Below are positions 24,097 through 32,629 of a stretch of 48,681 nt of DNA, one piece after another; the first letter of the stretch is position 1, and each line of letters begins with the position of its first letter. The translations under genes and the position numbers were made by a program. Source of the DNA: Bacteroidales bacterium (GTDB lineage: Bacteria; Bacteroidota; Bacteroidia; Bacteroidales; VadinHA17); the NCBI GenBank assembly GCA_012517605.1, contig JAAYUS010000024.1, forward strand, positions 1 through 48,681, given 5' to 3'. The notes below the pieces were generated by a model, which ran no database searches, was not told the DNA's origin, and saw only the letters and a program-made list of their open reading frames with translations.

Positions 24097-24138
24097 GGGA
24101 GACGGAACGCCATGAACAGGTGATCCGCTCCCGTTTTT
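24097..24138 (+). terminator. intrinsic terminator after the TldDE unit
   Basis: GGGAGACGGA (24097-24106) pairs with TCCGCTCCC (24124-24132) with one bulged A. A T-run follows from 24134. It lies 15 bases after the stop of the small secreted protein and just before the convergent Nif3 gene end. Confidence 0.6.
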
Positions 24139-24148
24139 ATGTTATCTG

Positions 24149-25024
24149 TCAATACGACCAGTATGAAGGCCCGCTTCCGACAAAGCTTACAGGAATATCA
24201 TGAATAAAACTCTTCAGCCAGTCGGCGCAGTATTCCATTCCAGCTTCCTCAGAATTGACATGGCCAATGAAAATCACAGCCTTTTTCCTTCCCTGATCAA
24301 CAGCATCGCGCATATACTCATAAGTTTCCCACTGAGGTACTTCTCCCGCTATGAGCAGCTCTGTATCAGTCTGTCCAAGAATCCTTATATGATATGGGCT
24401 ACCCGGAGCACCTGGAGCAAGTCTTACCTTGGTTAGTTTCATCGCCGGATCACCCACCACATAAAATGCATTTCCGGGAAAGACTTTCTTAAGGTCCTTA
24501 AGTATATTTTCAAGCGTAGTTTCAGGAAGGGAAAACTCATCAAGCTTATCATTTGCCACATAGGCTTTCCATCCCAGTTTCGAAACCATGCCTGTCAGAA
24601 TGCCGTCGGGTCTGATGCTGTGGATATAGTCGTGAAACCTCCATATGACGAGCTTGTGATCCCTTATATATTTTTGTTTTTCAAGGAAAACCGGATCATT
24701 CATGAATTGTGAGGTCTGGTCAGTATGATTGTAATATAATGGTTCATGCACAATTATCAGGTTGCAATTCATTTCGACCGCTTTCTTCATGACTGGCATC
24801 GTTGCAAACATGGTCGTGACAATCCCTGTGATAAGTGTTTCAGGATTCCCCTCCTTTATAACATCAACAGTATTTGGAATTACCGGGGCGCCTGTTTTTT
24901 CAATGATTTTCCCAATTACTGCTGATGCCGTAAGTCCAGTACCTGGAGTGGAGATCTGGCCATCGAGGTCAATGATAAAGGCAGTCATTGCTGCAATCGC
25001 GAGAAAGGATTTTAGTGATTTCAT
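24149..25024 (-). CDS. exported Nif3-family (dinuclear metal) protein
   Basis: Nif3/YbgI-family protein of 291 residues. Members form toroidal hexamers with a two-metal site; cellular role is still unclear. Metal-type residues are present: His93 in IIVHEPL, Asp132 in FHDYIHS, His255 and Glu259 in IGHVNSEE. The usual His-His-Pro-Leu is His-Glu-Pro-Leu here (Glu94), so one ligand differs. The protein begins with a leader-like stretch (MKSLKSFLAIAAMTAFII, ending near DGQ), whereas Nif3 proteins are normally cytoplasmic. It is the last gene of the PBP - propeller - transporter unit, 50 bases after the transporter. It may act on a small metal-bound or nucleotide-like ligand in the envelope; this is inference. 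Confidence 0.82.
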   Translation of the reverse strand: MKSLKSFLAIAAMTAFIIDLDGQISTPGTGLTASAVIGKIIEKTGAPVIPNTVDVIKEGNPETLITGIVTTMFATMPVMKKAVEMNCNLIIVHEPLYYNHTDQTSQFMNDPVFLEKQKYIRDHKLVIWRFHDYIHSIRPDGILTGMVSKLGWKAYVANDKLDEFSLPETTLENILKDLKKVFPGNAFYVVGDPAMKLTKVRLAPGAPGSPYHIRILGQTDTELLIAGEVPQWETYEYMRDAVDQGRKKAVIFIGHVNSEEAGMEYCADWLKSFIHDIPVSFVGSGPSYWSY

Positions 25025-25074
25025 TTCAGTATTTTATTTGTAAGTGATTCAAGTCGCCGGGTGCCGGATGATGG

Positions 25075-26742
25075 TTAAAGAAAGAGGATTATCAGCAGTT
25101 GGGCCATGAAGATCCTCAGGAACATAACAAGTGGGTAAACAGCAGCATAAGCTATAGCAGGTCCTTCCGATTTTGCAATACTGGCGGCAAAGGCCAGTGC
25201 CGGAGGATCAGTCATGCTGCCTGAAAGAAGGCCGCAGATCTCCAGGTAATTACGTTTCAACACGATCCTGGAAAAGAATCCTGTGACCAGGATTGGGATC
25301 AGTGTGATAAGTACTCCGTAAAACATCCATTTGAAGCCTTCACCGTTTATCAGTGAAGGGATAAACTGCTCTCCCGACATGATACCCACGCTTGCAAGAA
25401 AAAGCACAATGCCTATTTCGCGAAGCATCAGGTTGGCGCTCGCAGTTGTATATGATACAAGGGAAAACTTATGCCCGAACCTGCTCAGGAGTATTGCGAT
25501 TATAAGTGGACCGCCTGCAATACCAAGCTTGATGGGTTGAACAAGTCCCGGAATTTTGAAAGGTATGCTCCCGATCAGGACACCTGCCATTATCCCTACG
25601 AAAATAGGTATTAAATCAGGCTCCTCCAGTCTTTTCATTGAATTGCCAAGAACCCTGGTAACAGTTTCAACCGATTTTTCATCACCGACAACGGTGAATC
25701 TGTCGCCCATCTGTATCTGCAGGCCGGGAGATGGGACAAATTCAATACCCGATCTGTAGACTCTCGTAATATTTATATTAAAGCGTGTCCTTAATTTAAG
25801 CGATCCGAGTGTTTTGCCGATTATCTCCCTGTTGGTAACAATAAGCCGGCGCGATATAAGGCTTCCAGGCTTGGCCGAAAGATCCATTTCACTTAATATA
25901 CCTGTATTTGCCAGTATTTCCGGGACAAGGCCCTTTTGGGCCACCACAAGAATAATGTCGTTTTCGTTGATTACTGTTTCAGAAGTTGCCGGCAAAAGTT
26001 CGCCTTTATGCAATACCCTTGATATGACAATCCCGGTGCCGAAACGCCGTGATATATCTTCGACAGTCCTGTTGAATGCAAGTGGATTATTGACAAGGAT
26101 ATTTATTTTTTCAGGAATTGTTTCTGCCGGATGTTGCTCATTCATAAACAGGTCTGCCTCTTTGCCGACATCAATTTTCAGAGTACTCCTGATAATAGCC
26201 ATGGTCATTATTATACCAAGGACACCAAACGGATAAGCAACAGCATATCCAAGCCCTATATCCGGAATTACTCCGCCGGCAATACCTCCGGTCTGGGCCA
26301 GGGCATTCTGAGCAGCGCCAAGCCCGGGAGTGTTGGTTACGGCTCCCGACATTATCCCTGTCAGTATAGGTAACGGAGTACCTGTAACAAAATGAATTGT
26401 TATTGTTGTCAGAACTCCCAGTATGACAATGGCAGCAGCAAGGAGGTTAAGCATTGCCCCTCCTTTTCTGAAGGAAGAAAAGAAGCCGGGGCCAACCTGG
26501 AGGCCTATTGAAAACACAAAGAGGATAAGGCCGAAATCCCTTATAAATTCAGCAACAACACGGTTGACCCTGAATCCAAAGTGACCCATAAGTATCCCTG
26601 CAAAGAGGACAAAGGTTATTCCGAGGGATATACCCCTGATCTTACGTTTGCCAAGGAATACACCAGCTGCAACTACAATACTGTAAAGGAAGATTGTCTG
26701 GGCAGCCGATTCGCCCCAAAGAAGATTATTCAGCCAGTTCAC
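25075..26742 (-). CDS. AspT/YidE-YbjL-type membrane transporter with two TrkA-C domains
   Basis: Member of the aspartate:alanine exchanger family (AspT/YidE/YbjL), 555 residues. Two halves of five to six membrane segments (about 15-185 and 385-555) flank two RCK/TrkA-C ligand-binding domains (about 210-290 and 295-375). The duplicated transport motif is GAVTNTPGLGAAQNAL (about 135-150) and GLLSGSMTDPPALAFA in the second half. Family members exchange aspartate for alanine or export dicarboxylates, but the substrate here cannot be told. It starts at GTG (26742), the only usable start, and lies between a PQQ-type propeller and a Nif3 protein in one minus-strand run. Confidence 0.93.
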   Translation of the reverse strand: MNWLNNLLWGESAAQTIFLYSIVVAAGVFLGKRKIRGISLGITFVLFAGILMGHFGFRVNRVVAEFIRDFGLILFVFSIGLQVGPGFFSSFRKGGAMLNLLAAAIVILGVLTTITIHFVTGTPLPILTGIMSGAVTNTPGLGAAQNALAQTGGIAGGVIPDIGLGYAVAYPFGVLGIIMTMAIIRSTLKIDVGKEADLFMNEQHPAETIPEKINILVNNPLAFNRTVEDISRRFGTGIVISRVLHKGELLPATSETVINENDIILVVAQKGLVPEILANTGILSEMDLSAKPGSLISRRLIVTNREIIGKTLGSLKLRTRFNINITRVYRSGIEFVPSPGLQIQMGDRFTVVGDEKSVETVTRVLGNSMKRLEEPDLIPIFVGIMAGVLIGSIPFKIPGLVQPIKLGIAGGPLIIAILLSRFGHKFSLVSYTTASANLMLREIGIVLFLASVGIMSGEQFIPSLINGEGFKWMFYGVLITLIPILVTGFFSRIVLKRNYLEICGLLSGSMTDPPALAFAASIAKSEGPAIAYAAVYPLVMFLRIFMAQLLIILFL

Positions 26743-26775
26743 TTTTATTTTCTAATATGATCAGAAATGAAGTGT

Positions 26776-28059
26776 TCACTCCCCTCCTATTCTGCAAATA
26801 TATTTTTCAGTCCTGATAATCACCGAATTCCTTAAGAAAGCCGGCGTGGCCCAGATGCCCGAGTCCATCTGGTTCCTTGACACAATTACAGGTTTCCGTC
26901 CGGCTTTGAGCGCCAGGACTTCTCCTTTTATTGAAAAGAACCAGACATTGCCATTTACATAAACCGGAGAGGCATTATGATCAGACCTCTGGCGCTCCGA
27001 CCAAATCTCCTTCCCATTTGATGCGTCGATACACATTAATAGATTCCTTGTACTTACTGTATAGATAAGACCGTCCTTTATCACCGGTGTAAGCATCTGG
27101 GTATGAGCAATGTCATCGCGTCTTTTCCAGATGACATTTGTGGCGGTGATATCTCCCCTGCCATCAGGGTTTACTGCCAGCATCTCAGAATAAGTAGGGG
27201 GAGGATCTTCCATAGAACCTGTGTAGAAATAAACTATTCCATTCTCAGAAAATGGCATAGGCACCGTTGATTCTGCACCTCTTACAACTCTCCATATCTC
27301 CTTTCCTGTCATCGGATCATAGGCGCAACAGACAGCCGATCCGTTTGAAATGAGCATGTCCCTTCCCTTAACATTTATTATAATCGGAGTGACATAGGCT
27401 TTTTTCCCGATTGTCGGCAATGGCTTATATGGTTCTTCTGGCCTGTCGGTACGCCATACCTGTTCACCTGTTGTTTTATCGAGTGCTATAAGGTATCTTG
27501 TATCGGTTCCTTCATAATGCAGTATAAGAAGGTTTTTATAAAGTACTGGTGATGATCCCGGGCCCTGCACATGATTAACCTTCAGATCATTGCGTTTCCA
27601 TACTACACTTCCGTCGCCGGTCCTTATACAAGCCGTCCCGAGACTTCCGAAATGGACATATACAAATCCCTTTTCTATGCATGGGGTGGGGCTTGCATAT
27701 GTGTTTATGCCGTGCTTTCCTATCTCCTGACCGGAAGTAAAGATTTTTATATCATGAATTATTTTGCCTGTCCTGAAATCGATACAGACAGCAAACAATT
27801 CTTTCCCGTCCAAAGTAGCTGTTGTGACCCAGATCTGATTGCCGTAAACTACCGGTGAAGAATGGCCTCTGCCGTGAATGTCGGTTTTCCATTTAATCGT
27901 GGAACTATCCCATTTAAGGGGTATGTTTTCATCTCCTGCTATGGCATTAAGCCGGCTTCCCCTGAAATGAGTCCAGTCGGGGGGCTGTGCCCTTAAAGCC
28001 TGCAGCAATGGAAGTAAAAGCAGCAGCAAAGCGGTCTTCAGAGTATTTTTAAGTGTCAT
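26776..28059 (-). CDS. exported PQQ-type beta-propeller protein
   Basis: A 427-residue exported protein. The leader MTLKNTLKTALLLLLLPLLQ ends near RAQ, followed by the WTHFRGS opening seen in PQQ-like proteins of planctomycetes and Bacteroidota. Repeats of about 45-50 residues show the propeller blade pattern, with tags such as TGKIIHD, TGEQVWR, TGKEIWR and NGKEIWS. There is no sign of quinoprotein dehydrogenase metal ligands, so this is probably a binding or assembly propeller rather than an alcohol dehydrogenase. Its ATG overlaps the stop of the upstream PBP gene in ATGA (28056-28059), which suggests translational coupling. Confidence 0.9.
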   Translation of the reverse strand: MTLKNTLKTALLLLLLPLLQALRAQPPDWTHFRGSRLNAIAGDENIPLKWDSSTIKWKTDIHGRGHSSPVVYGNQIWVTTATLDGKELFAVCIDFRTGKIIHDIKIFTSGQEIGKHGINTYASPTPCIEKGFVYVHFGSLGTACIRTGDGSVVWKRNDLKVNHVQGPGSSPVLYKNLLILHYEGTDTRYLIALDKTTGEQVWRTDRPEEPYKPLPTIGKKAYVTPIIINVKGRDMLISNGSAVCCAYDPMTGKEIWRVVRGAESTVPMPFSENGIVYFYTGSMEDPPPTYSEMLAVNPDGRGDITATNVIWKRRDDIAHTQMLTPVIKDGLIYTVSTRNLLMCIDASNGKEIWSERQRSDHNASPVYVNGNVWFFSIKGEVLALKAGRKPVIVSRNQMDSGIWATPAFLRNSVIIRTEKYICRIGGE

Positions 28060-30296
28060 TGTTGTTTCTTTTTGAATATCCGTCTGACAAAATTTCTTAT
28101 TCTGTTCTCGATCTCCCTTTCTCTTCCCGGGTAGGTCTTTTCCTTATTTTCAAAAATATCAATTATTTTATCAAAAAGGTTTTTTTCTTTAAAATCAGGG
28201 CAATCCAGCATGCCTGATAGTTCAGGGGGAAGCACAGGAAATTCAGAATACAACTGTTTCCTGAGTACGGGGTCCTGTTGTGCTTTTTTTAAAGTCAGGG
28301 CTACCAGGGGCAGTGCAAGTGCGCTTCCTGATCCAAGAGAACCGTTGTTGAAATGAACCGCCCGTGAAGATGCGCCTACGCGTGTGACTATGACGATTCC
28401 CGGGTTGAAAGCTGCAAACCATGCATCAGAATAATCCTGTGAAGTCCCTGTTTTTCCTGCAAGCGGTATGTCAACGCCATATACTGTTTTGACCGTGATG
28501 CCTGTTCCTTCCCTCACAGCCTTCTGAAGCATGGCATTCATTAAAAGGCAGGATCTTTCTGTAATTATCCTCTTTCTTTCTCCCGCTGATGCTGCGGTAT
28601 AGATCTCCTCGCCGCTGACGGTCTTCACAGTTCTTATATAATAAGGTTCTACAACGAATCCGCCGTTTGCAAAGGCTGCATATGCTGCTGCAACCTCTTT
28701 CAGGCTGGCCTCGGCAGTTCCCATTGCCAGGGAAGGAGTGTTATCGAGAGGAAATGAAAATCCCAGCCTGTGCCACATCGAATCTACCTTTTCAAAGCCA
28801 AGCTTAAGGAACAGGCTGAATGTCGGAATATTCATCGAATGGGCAAGGGCTCCCGACAATGAATACTTTCCTCCGTAAGAATGGTCATAGTTTTCAGGGC
28901 TCCAGTCGTTGAATCCGGAAAGCTGAACAGAATCGTTGTCGAGATACTGGCATGGTTCCATTCCGTCTTCAAGGGCAGCTGCATAGATAACCGGCTTGAA
29001 AACGGAGGCCATCTGTCTTCTGGCAAGTACCTGGTCATAAGGCTGGGTTTTAAAATCTATACCGCCCACCCATGCCTTTACGGCTCCTGTTACCGGATCC
29101 ATAGCCAGCAATCCTGCATGAAGCAGTTTAAGTGAGCTCAGAAGGCTGTCAGCGACAGTTAGGGAATCAACATAAATTCCTTTCCAGCTGAAAACTTCCT
29201 GAATTATTCTGTCTTTTGACCTTTCTTTCAGATTAAGCCTATCCAGTTCGCGCTGCGCAAGCTGACTGAGGATCTTTTTCCCTGTTGAATTATTATATTG
29301 TGCATCCAGCAGTCCCTGCATTTTTGACAGATGTTCCCTGAATGCAGAAAGGGCAAATTGCTGAAGAGTACCGTTCAGAGTTGTCGTTATGATAAGGCCG
29401 TCGCGCCCCGGGTCCCATTTCTTACCTGTGCTCTGCTCAATATCTGCAAGTATTCCTGATAATTCATTTCGCACCTGAACGAGAAAATAGTCTGCAGAGC
29501 CTGATGCTCCAGTCCTGTTGTAATGAATTACAAGAGGCAGCTTTATAAGGGAATCTGCTATCTCTTTTTTCAGATAGCCATATTTTTCCATCTGTTTCAG
29601 GACAACGTTGCGTCTTTCCCTGGAGTTTTCGGGATGCAGCCTCGGATTGTACAATGTATTGGCCTTTAGCATTCCGACAAGGACGGCTGACTCTTCTATA
29701 CTGAGCGACTCGACGCTTTTATCGAAAAACCTTCCGGAAGCTGCTTCAATACCATATACATTTTCCCCGAATGAAACCGTATTGAGATAAAGGTTCAGTA
29801 TCTCATCCTTGCTGAATACCTTTTCAAGCCGGCGGGCCATAATTATCTCAGTCAGCTTGCTCCTGACGACCGGGAAAAGGCCGCTTTTCCTCCTTCCGAA
29901 CATGTTTTTTGCAAGCTGCTGAGTTATTGTACTGCCTCCGCCTGAACTTTTCCGGTTCATCAGCAGTGTCTTAACTATTACCCGGAAGAAACTCCTGGCA
30001 TCATATCCTTTGTGTTCATAGAACCTCACATCCTCGGTGGCGATCAATGCATTGACCAGATGTTTCGGGATTTTTCCGAGCGGGATATTTGTGCGGTTCT
30101 CATAAAAATATTTTCCAAGGAGCTTTCCATCTTCCGAGTAAACGATTGATGCTTCCGCATTCCTGTAGTTAAGCAGTTCCTCACTGTTTTTCAGATCACC
30201 GGCAATTCCGCCGCATGCTATCAGAAAAAAAATCATGAGGACTGCAAAAGCTGCAAGGATCAGACTCCCTGCACTATTTCTTTTCTTTTTTTTCAT
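28056..30296 (-). CDS. bifunctional penicillin-binding protein (class A, GT51 + transpeptidase)
   Basis: Peptidoglycan synthase of 746 residues, anchored by an N-terminal membrane helix (about 10-32). The GT51 glycosyltransferase domain (about 50-235) has catalytic Glu88 in ATEDVRFYEH and the GGSTITQQLAKN block (120-131). The transpeptidase domain (about 390-660) has Ser431-Val-Phe-Lys434, Ser487-Met-Asn489 and Lys615-Thr-Gly617. It forms glycan strands and cross-links. The C-terminus is basic. It leads a four-gene minus-strand run with the propeller, transporter and Nif3 genes. No gene symbol is given since family assignment to mrcA/pbpC-like groups is not certain. Confidence 0.95.
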   Translation of the reverse strand: MKKKKRNSAGSLILAAFAVLMIFFLIACGGIAGDLKNSEELLNYRNAEASIVYSEDGKLLGKYFYENRTNIPLGKIPKHLVNALIATEDVRFYEHKGYDARSFFRVIVKTLLMNRKSSGGGSTITQQLAKNMFGRRKSGLFPVVRSKLTEIIMARRLEKVFSKDEILNLYLNTVSFGENVYGIEAASGRFFDKSVESLSIEESAVLVGMLKANTLYNPRLHPENSRERRNVVLKQMEKYGYLKKEIADSLIKLPLVIHYNRTGASGSADYFLVQVRNELSGILADIEQSTGKKWDPGRDGLIITTTLNGTLQQFALSAFREHLSKMQGLLDAQYNNSTGKKILSQLAQRELDRLNLKERSKDRIIQEVFSWKGIYVDSLTVADSLLSSLKLLHAGLLAMDPVTGAVKAWVGGIDFKTQPYDQVLARRQMASVFKPVIYAAALEDGMEPCQYLDNDSVQLSGFNDWSPENYDHSYGGKYSLSGALAHSMNIPTFSLFLKLGFEKVDSMWHRLGFSFPLDNTPSLAMGTAEASLKEVAAAYAAFANGGFVVEPYYIRTVKTVSGEEIYTAASAGERKRIITERSCLLMNAMLQKAVREGTGITVKTVYGVDIPLAGKTGTSQDYSDAWFAAFNPGIVIVTRVGASSRAVHFNNGSLGSGSALALPLVALTLKKAQQDPVLRKQLYSEFPVLPPELSGMLDCPDFKEKNLFDKIIDIFENKEKTYPGREREIENRIRNFVRRIFKKKQQ

Positions 30297-30387
30297 TATG
30301 ATTCAAATAAAGCCATTTTTTCTGAATTTCATCAGTTTAGTTTTTGCCTTCTCTCATTTAAAATTTTCATTTTAAATTTCTAAATAT

Positions 30388-30395
30388 TAAATTTG
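30388..30395 (+). promoter_or_regulatory. candidate Bacteroidota promoter for the DUF937 gene (-7 element)
   Basis: TAAATTTG is a perfect match to TAnnTTTG. TTTC (3 of 4 matches to TTTG) lies 19 bases upstream at 30365-30368. Predicted transcription would start near 30402, leaving a leader of about 85 bases. Confidence 0.5.
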
Positions 30396-30487
30396 GGATA
30401 ATGAGGTCAAAGAGTAACTTTTAGCTAAACATTCTGTTTTATAAATATCAGATCATCTTCTTAAGTATTAACCTAACCAAAACTGAG

Positions 30488-31069
30488 ATGGCAAATTTCA
30501 TTGATGAATTTATGAAGACCTATGGTCCTGAGGTTACAAGAAACATGTCGGCGACCTACGGCATTGACCAGGGTACAGTCCAGAAGCTGATACCTCAGCT
30601 TGCTCCGCTCATCCTTGGCGGACTCAAACGTCAGAAGGATGAAAGGGGTGGTGACGAACGTGTCGACCACATCCTTAACAAGTACGGGGACCAGTCGGTG
30701 CTTGACAATATTAAGGATCTGGTTTTGTCAAAAGCCAATGATCCTTCAGCAGATACCAATCTTGGCGGTTTGCTTGGAGCTTCCGGCGGCGTTCAGGCAG
30801 CACAGGCTCTCGGAAAATCCCTTAACATTGATGCATCCAAAATAATGAAGATGATCCCCGCCCTTGCCCCCCTGATCCTTGGTGCATTGTCAAAAAAACG
30901 TGCTACTAGCGGAGGTATCGGAGGAATAGGTTCCCTCCTTGATGCTGATGGTGACGGCAGCATAATCGATGATGTGGCAGGTTTTATTCTGAAAGGCGGC
31001 GCCGGGCAGGCTTCAAAAGGGAAAGGTGTCCTTGGCTCTATTCTCGGTGGTTTGTTCCGAAAGCAATGA
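30488..31069 (+). CDS. DUF937 (YidB-like) protein
   Basis: A 193-residue protein of the DUF937 family, related to E. coli YidB. No signal peptide. Two related helices are visible: VQKLIPQLAPLILGGLKRQK (31-50) and IMKMIPALAPLILGALSKKR (119-138), which suggests an internal duplication. Between glycine-rich segments lies an EF-hand-like loop with Asp152, Asp154, Asp156 and Gly157 (DADGDGS), then a basic glycine-rich end. Function is unknown. It stands alone between the divergent PBP operon and a terminator. Confidence 0.85.
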   Translation: MANFIDEFMKTYGPEVTRNMSATYGIDQGTVQKLIPQLAPLILGGLKRQKDERGGDERVDHILNKYGDQSVLDNIKDLVLSKANDPSADTNLGGLLGASGGVQAAQALGKSLNIDASKIMKMIPALAPLILGALSKKRATSGGIGGIGSLLDADGDGSIIDDVAGFILKGGAGQASKGKGVLGSILGGLFRKQ

Positions 31070-31090
31070 CATTAACATAAAAAGATCATC

Positions 31091-31133
31091 AAAAAAGGTG
31101 TCTTAAAAGCTCAGTTTTTAAAACACCTTTTTT
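31091..31133. terminator. strong bidirectional-looking intrinsic terminator
   Basis: An A-rich/T-rich hairpin with an 18-bp stem (AAAAAAGGTGTCTTAAAA against its complement, one mismatch) and a short GCTCAG loop. A T-run closes the downstream arm. It lies about 20 bases after the DUF937 stop and would end that transcript. Confidence 0.8.
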
Positions 31134-31231
31134 ATTTCATGTTTCAAAGGAAGAGAACTTTAATTTAAACTGTGTGAATATATTTTACACCTGATAAGGG
31201 CATTTCATGCCGAACAGTTTATTTAAATTAT

Positions 31232-31249
31232 TGTTAAATATGTTAAATA
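31232..31249 (+). promoter_or_regulatory. tandem 9-bp direct repeat upstream of the HlyD gene
   Basis: TGTTAAATA occurs twice head-to-tail (31232-31240, 31241-31249). A third near-copy AGTTAAATA lies at 31302-31310, and a TATTTTCG -7-like element at 31285-31292 lies between. The layout suggests a direct-repeat binding site for a regulator, though the region is AT-rich and the match could be chance. Confidence 0.4.
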
Positions 31250-31330
31250 AGTTTAAATCAAAGGGATGGCTTGATAATAATTCATATTTTCGGCCTGAAA
31301 TAGTTAAATACACTGAATAAATAAATCATA

Positions 31331-32617
31331 ATGAAGCGAACCATCATTATAACCTTTGCGGTCATAATTGTTGCGCTTGCAGGGTTGTTTGCCTTTAATA
31401 AGATAGCCTCGCAAAAGGAAAACGATTCTCTTTTTGCTGAAGCTGTGAAAGGAAATTTTGAGATATCAATATCAGCTTCCGGTGAAATTGTTCCGGAGAA
31501 CTCCATCGACATAAAGGCTCCGGAAGTAAGCAGGGGAAGGGACTTCCGTGCTTCCGACCTTAAAATAACAGATATGGTCGCTGAAGGAACAATGGTTAAG
31601 GAGGGTGACTATATAGCAACCCTCGACAGGACACAATATAACAACATGCTTAAAGATGAACTCGAGAGATTATCCACTTACAGGAATAATCTTGAAATGA
31701 AAAAACTCGATACAGCAGTCACCCTCAACAATCTCAGAGATGCCATCAGAAATCAGCGACATACTGTCGAAGAAGCTGAGATCACATTGAGAAATTCAAA
31801 ATACGAGCCGCCATCCACGATCAGACAGGCTGAGATCAATGTTGATAAGCAAAAAAGGTTACTTGAACAAAAGCAAAGGGGTTATGAGCTAAGGGTGGCA
31901 CAGGCCAAAAGAGATATCCGGAACCAGACTATATGGGCCAACAGAATTGAAAGAAGGGTTGAAAGCCTCCAGGAAGTACTCTCAGGTTTTACAGTGACTG
32001 CCCCGGCATCAGGAATGGTTGTCTATAAACGAGACAGGCGTGGCAACAAGATAAAAACAGGTTCATCTGTAAACGCTTTTGACAGGACTGTTGCAACTTT
32101 ACCAGATCTATCAACATTGCTTTCAAAGATCTATGTCAGCGAAATAGATATCAGAAGAATAAAACCTGGGCTCGATGTTGAAATACGGGTTGATGCATTT
32201 CCCGACAAGGCATTCAGGGGGAAGATACATACTGTTGCGAACATTGGAGAGAAACTCGAAAACTCTGATTCAAAGGTCTTTGAAGTAATGGTAAAAATTA
32301 ACGGAACAGATGCAGCACTGAGGCCGGCAATGACGACCAGCAACAAGGTTATAATAAGCACTTACAATGATGTTATTTATATTCCGACCGAGTGCGTGCA
32401 TGCAGGCCTCGATAAGATTCCCTATGTTTACACTAAGAACAAGACCAAACAGATAGTAGTCACCGGTGAAGCCAACGACAAGAATATCATCATTGAGAAA
32501 GGTCTGAAACCAAAACAGCTTGTTTATACCATCCAGCCTGAAAATGCTGAAGAATTCAGAACTGAAGGTGAAGAACTTATAGGATCGGTGATGGCCAGCG
32601 CCGGCGCCAGGCAATAA
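31331..32617 (+). CDS. HlyD/MacA-type periplasmic adaptor subunit
   Basis: Membrane-fusion protein of 428 residues. N-terminal membrane anchor (about 5-24), a lipoyl/barrel-sandwich half (about 37-95), a coiled-coil hairpin (about 100-215), then the second lipoyl half with VTAPASGMVVYKRD (about 220-233) and a beta-barrel domain. Such proteins connect an inner-membrane ABC (MacB-like) or RND pump to an outer-membrane channel. No ABC, RND or TolC gene is in the window: the next gene is on the other strand, 12 bases away. Substrate is therefore unknown. Confidence 0.9.
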   Translation: MKRTIIITFAVIIVALAGLFAFNKIASQKENDSLFAEAVKGNFEISISASGEIVPENSIDIKAPEVSRGRDFRASDLKITDMVAEGTMVKEGDYIATLDRTQYNNMLKDELERLSTYRNNLEMKKLDTAVTLNNLRDAIRNQRHTVEEAEITLRNSKYEPPSTIRQAEINVDKQKRLLEQKQRGYELRVAQAKRDIRNQTIWANRIERRVESLQEVLSGFTVTAPASGMVVYKRDRRGNKIKTGSSVNAFDRTVATLPDLSTLLSKIYVSEIDIRRIKPGLDVEIRVDAFPDKAFRGKIHTVANIGEKLENSDSKVFEVMVKINGTDAALRPAMTTSNKVIISTYNDVIYIPTECVHAGLDKIPYVYTKNKTKQIVVTGEANDKNIIIEKGLKPKQLVYTIQPENAEEFRTEGEELIGSVMASAGARQ

Positions 32618-32629
32618 TCCGTCCTGCCT

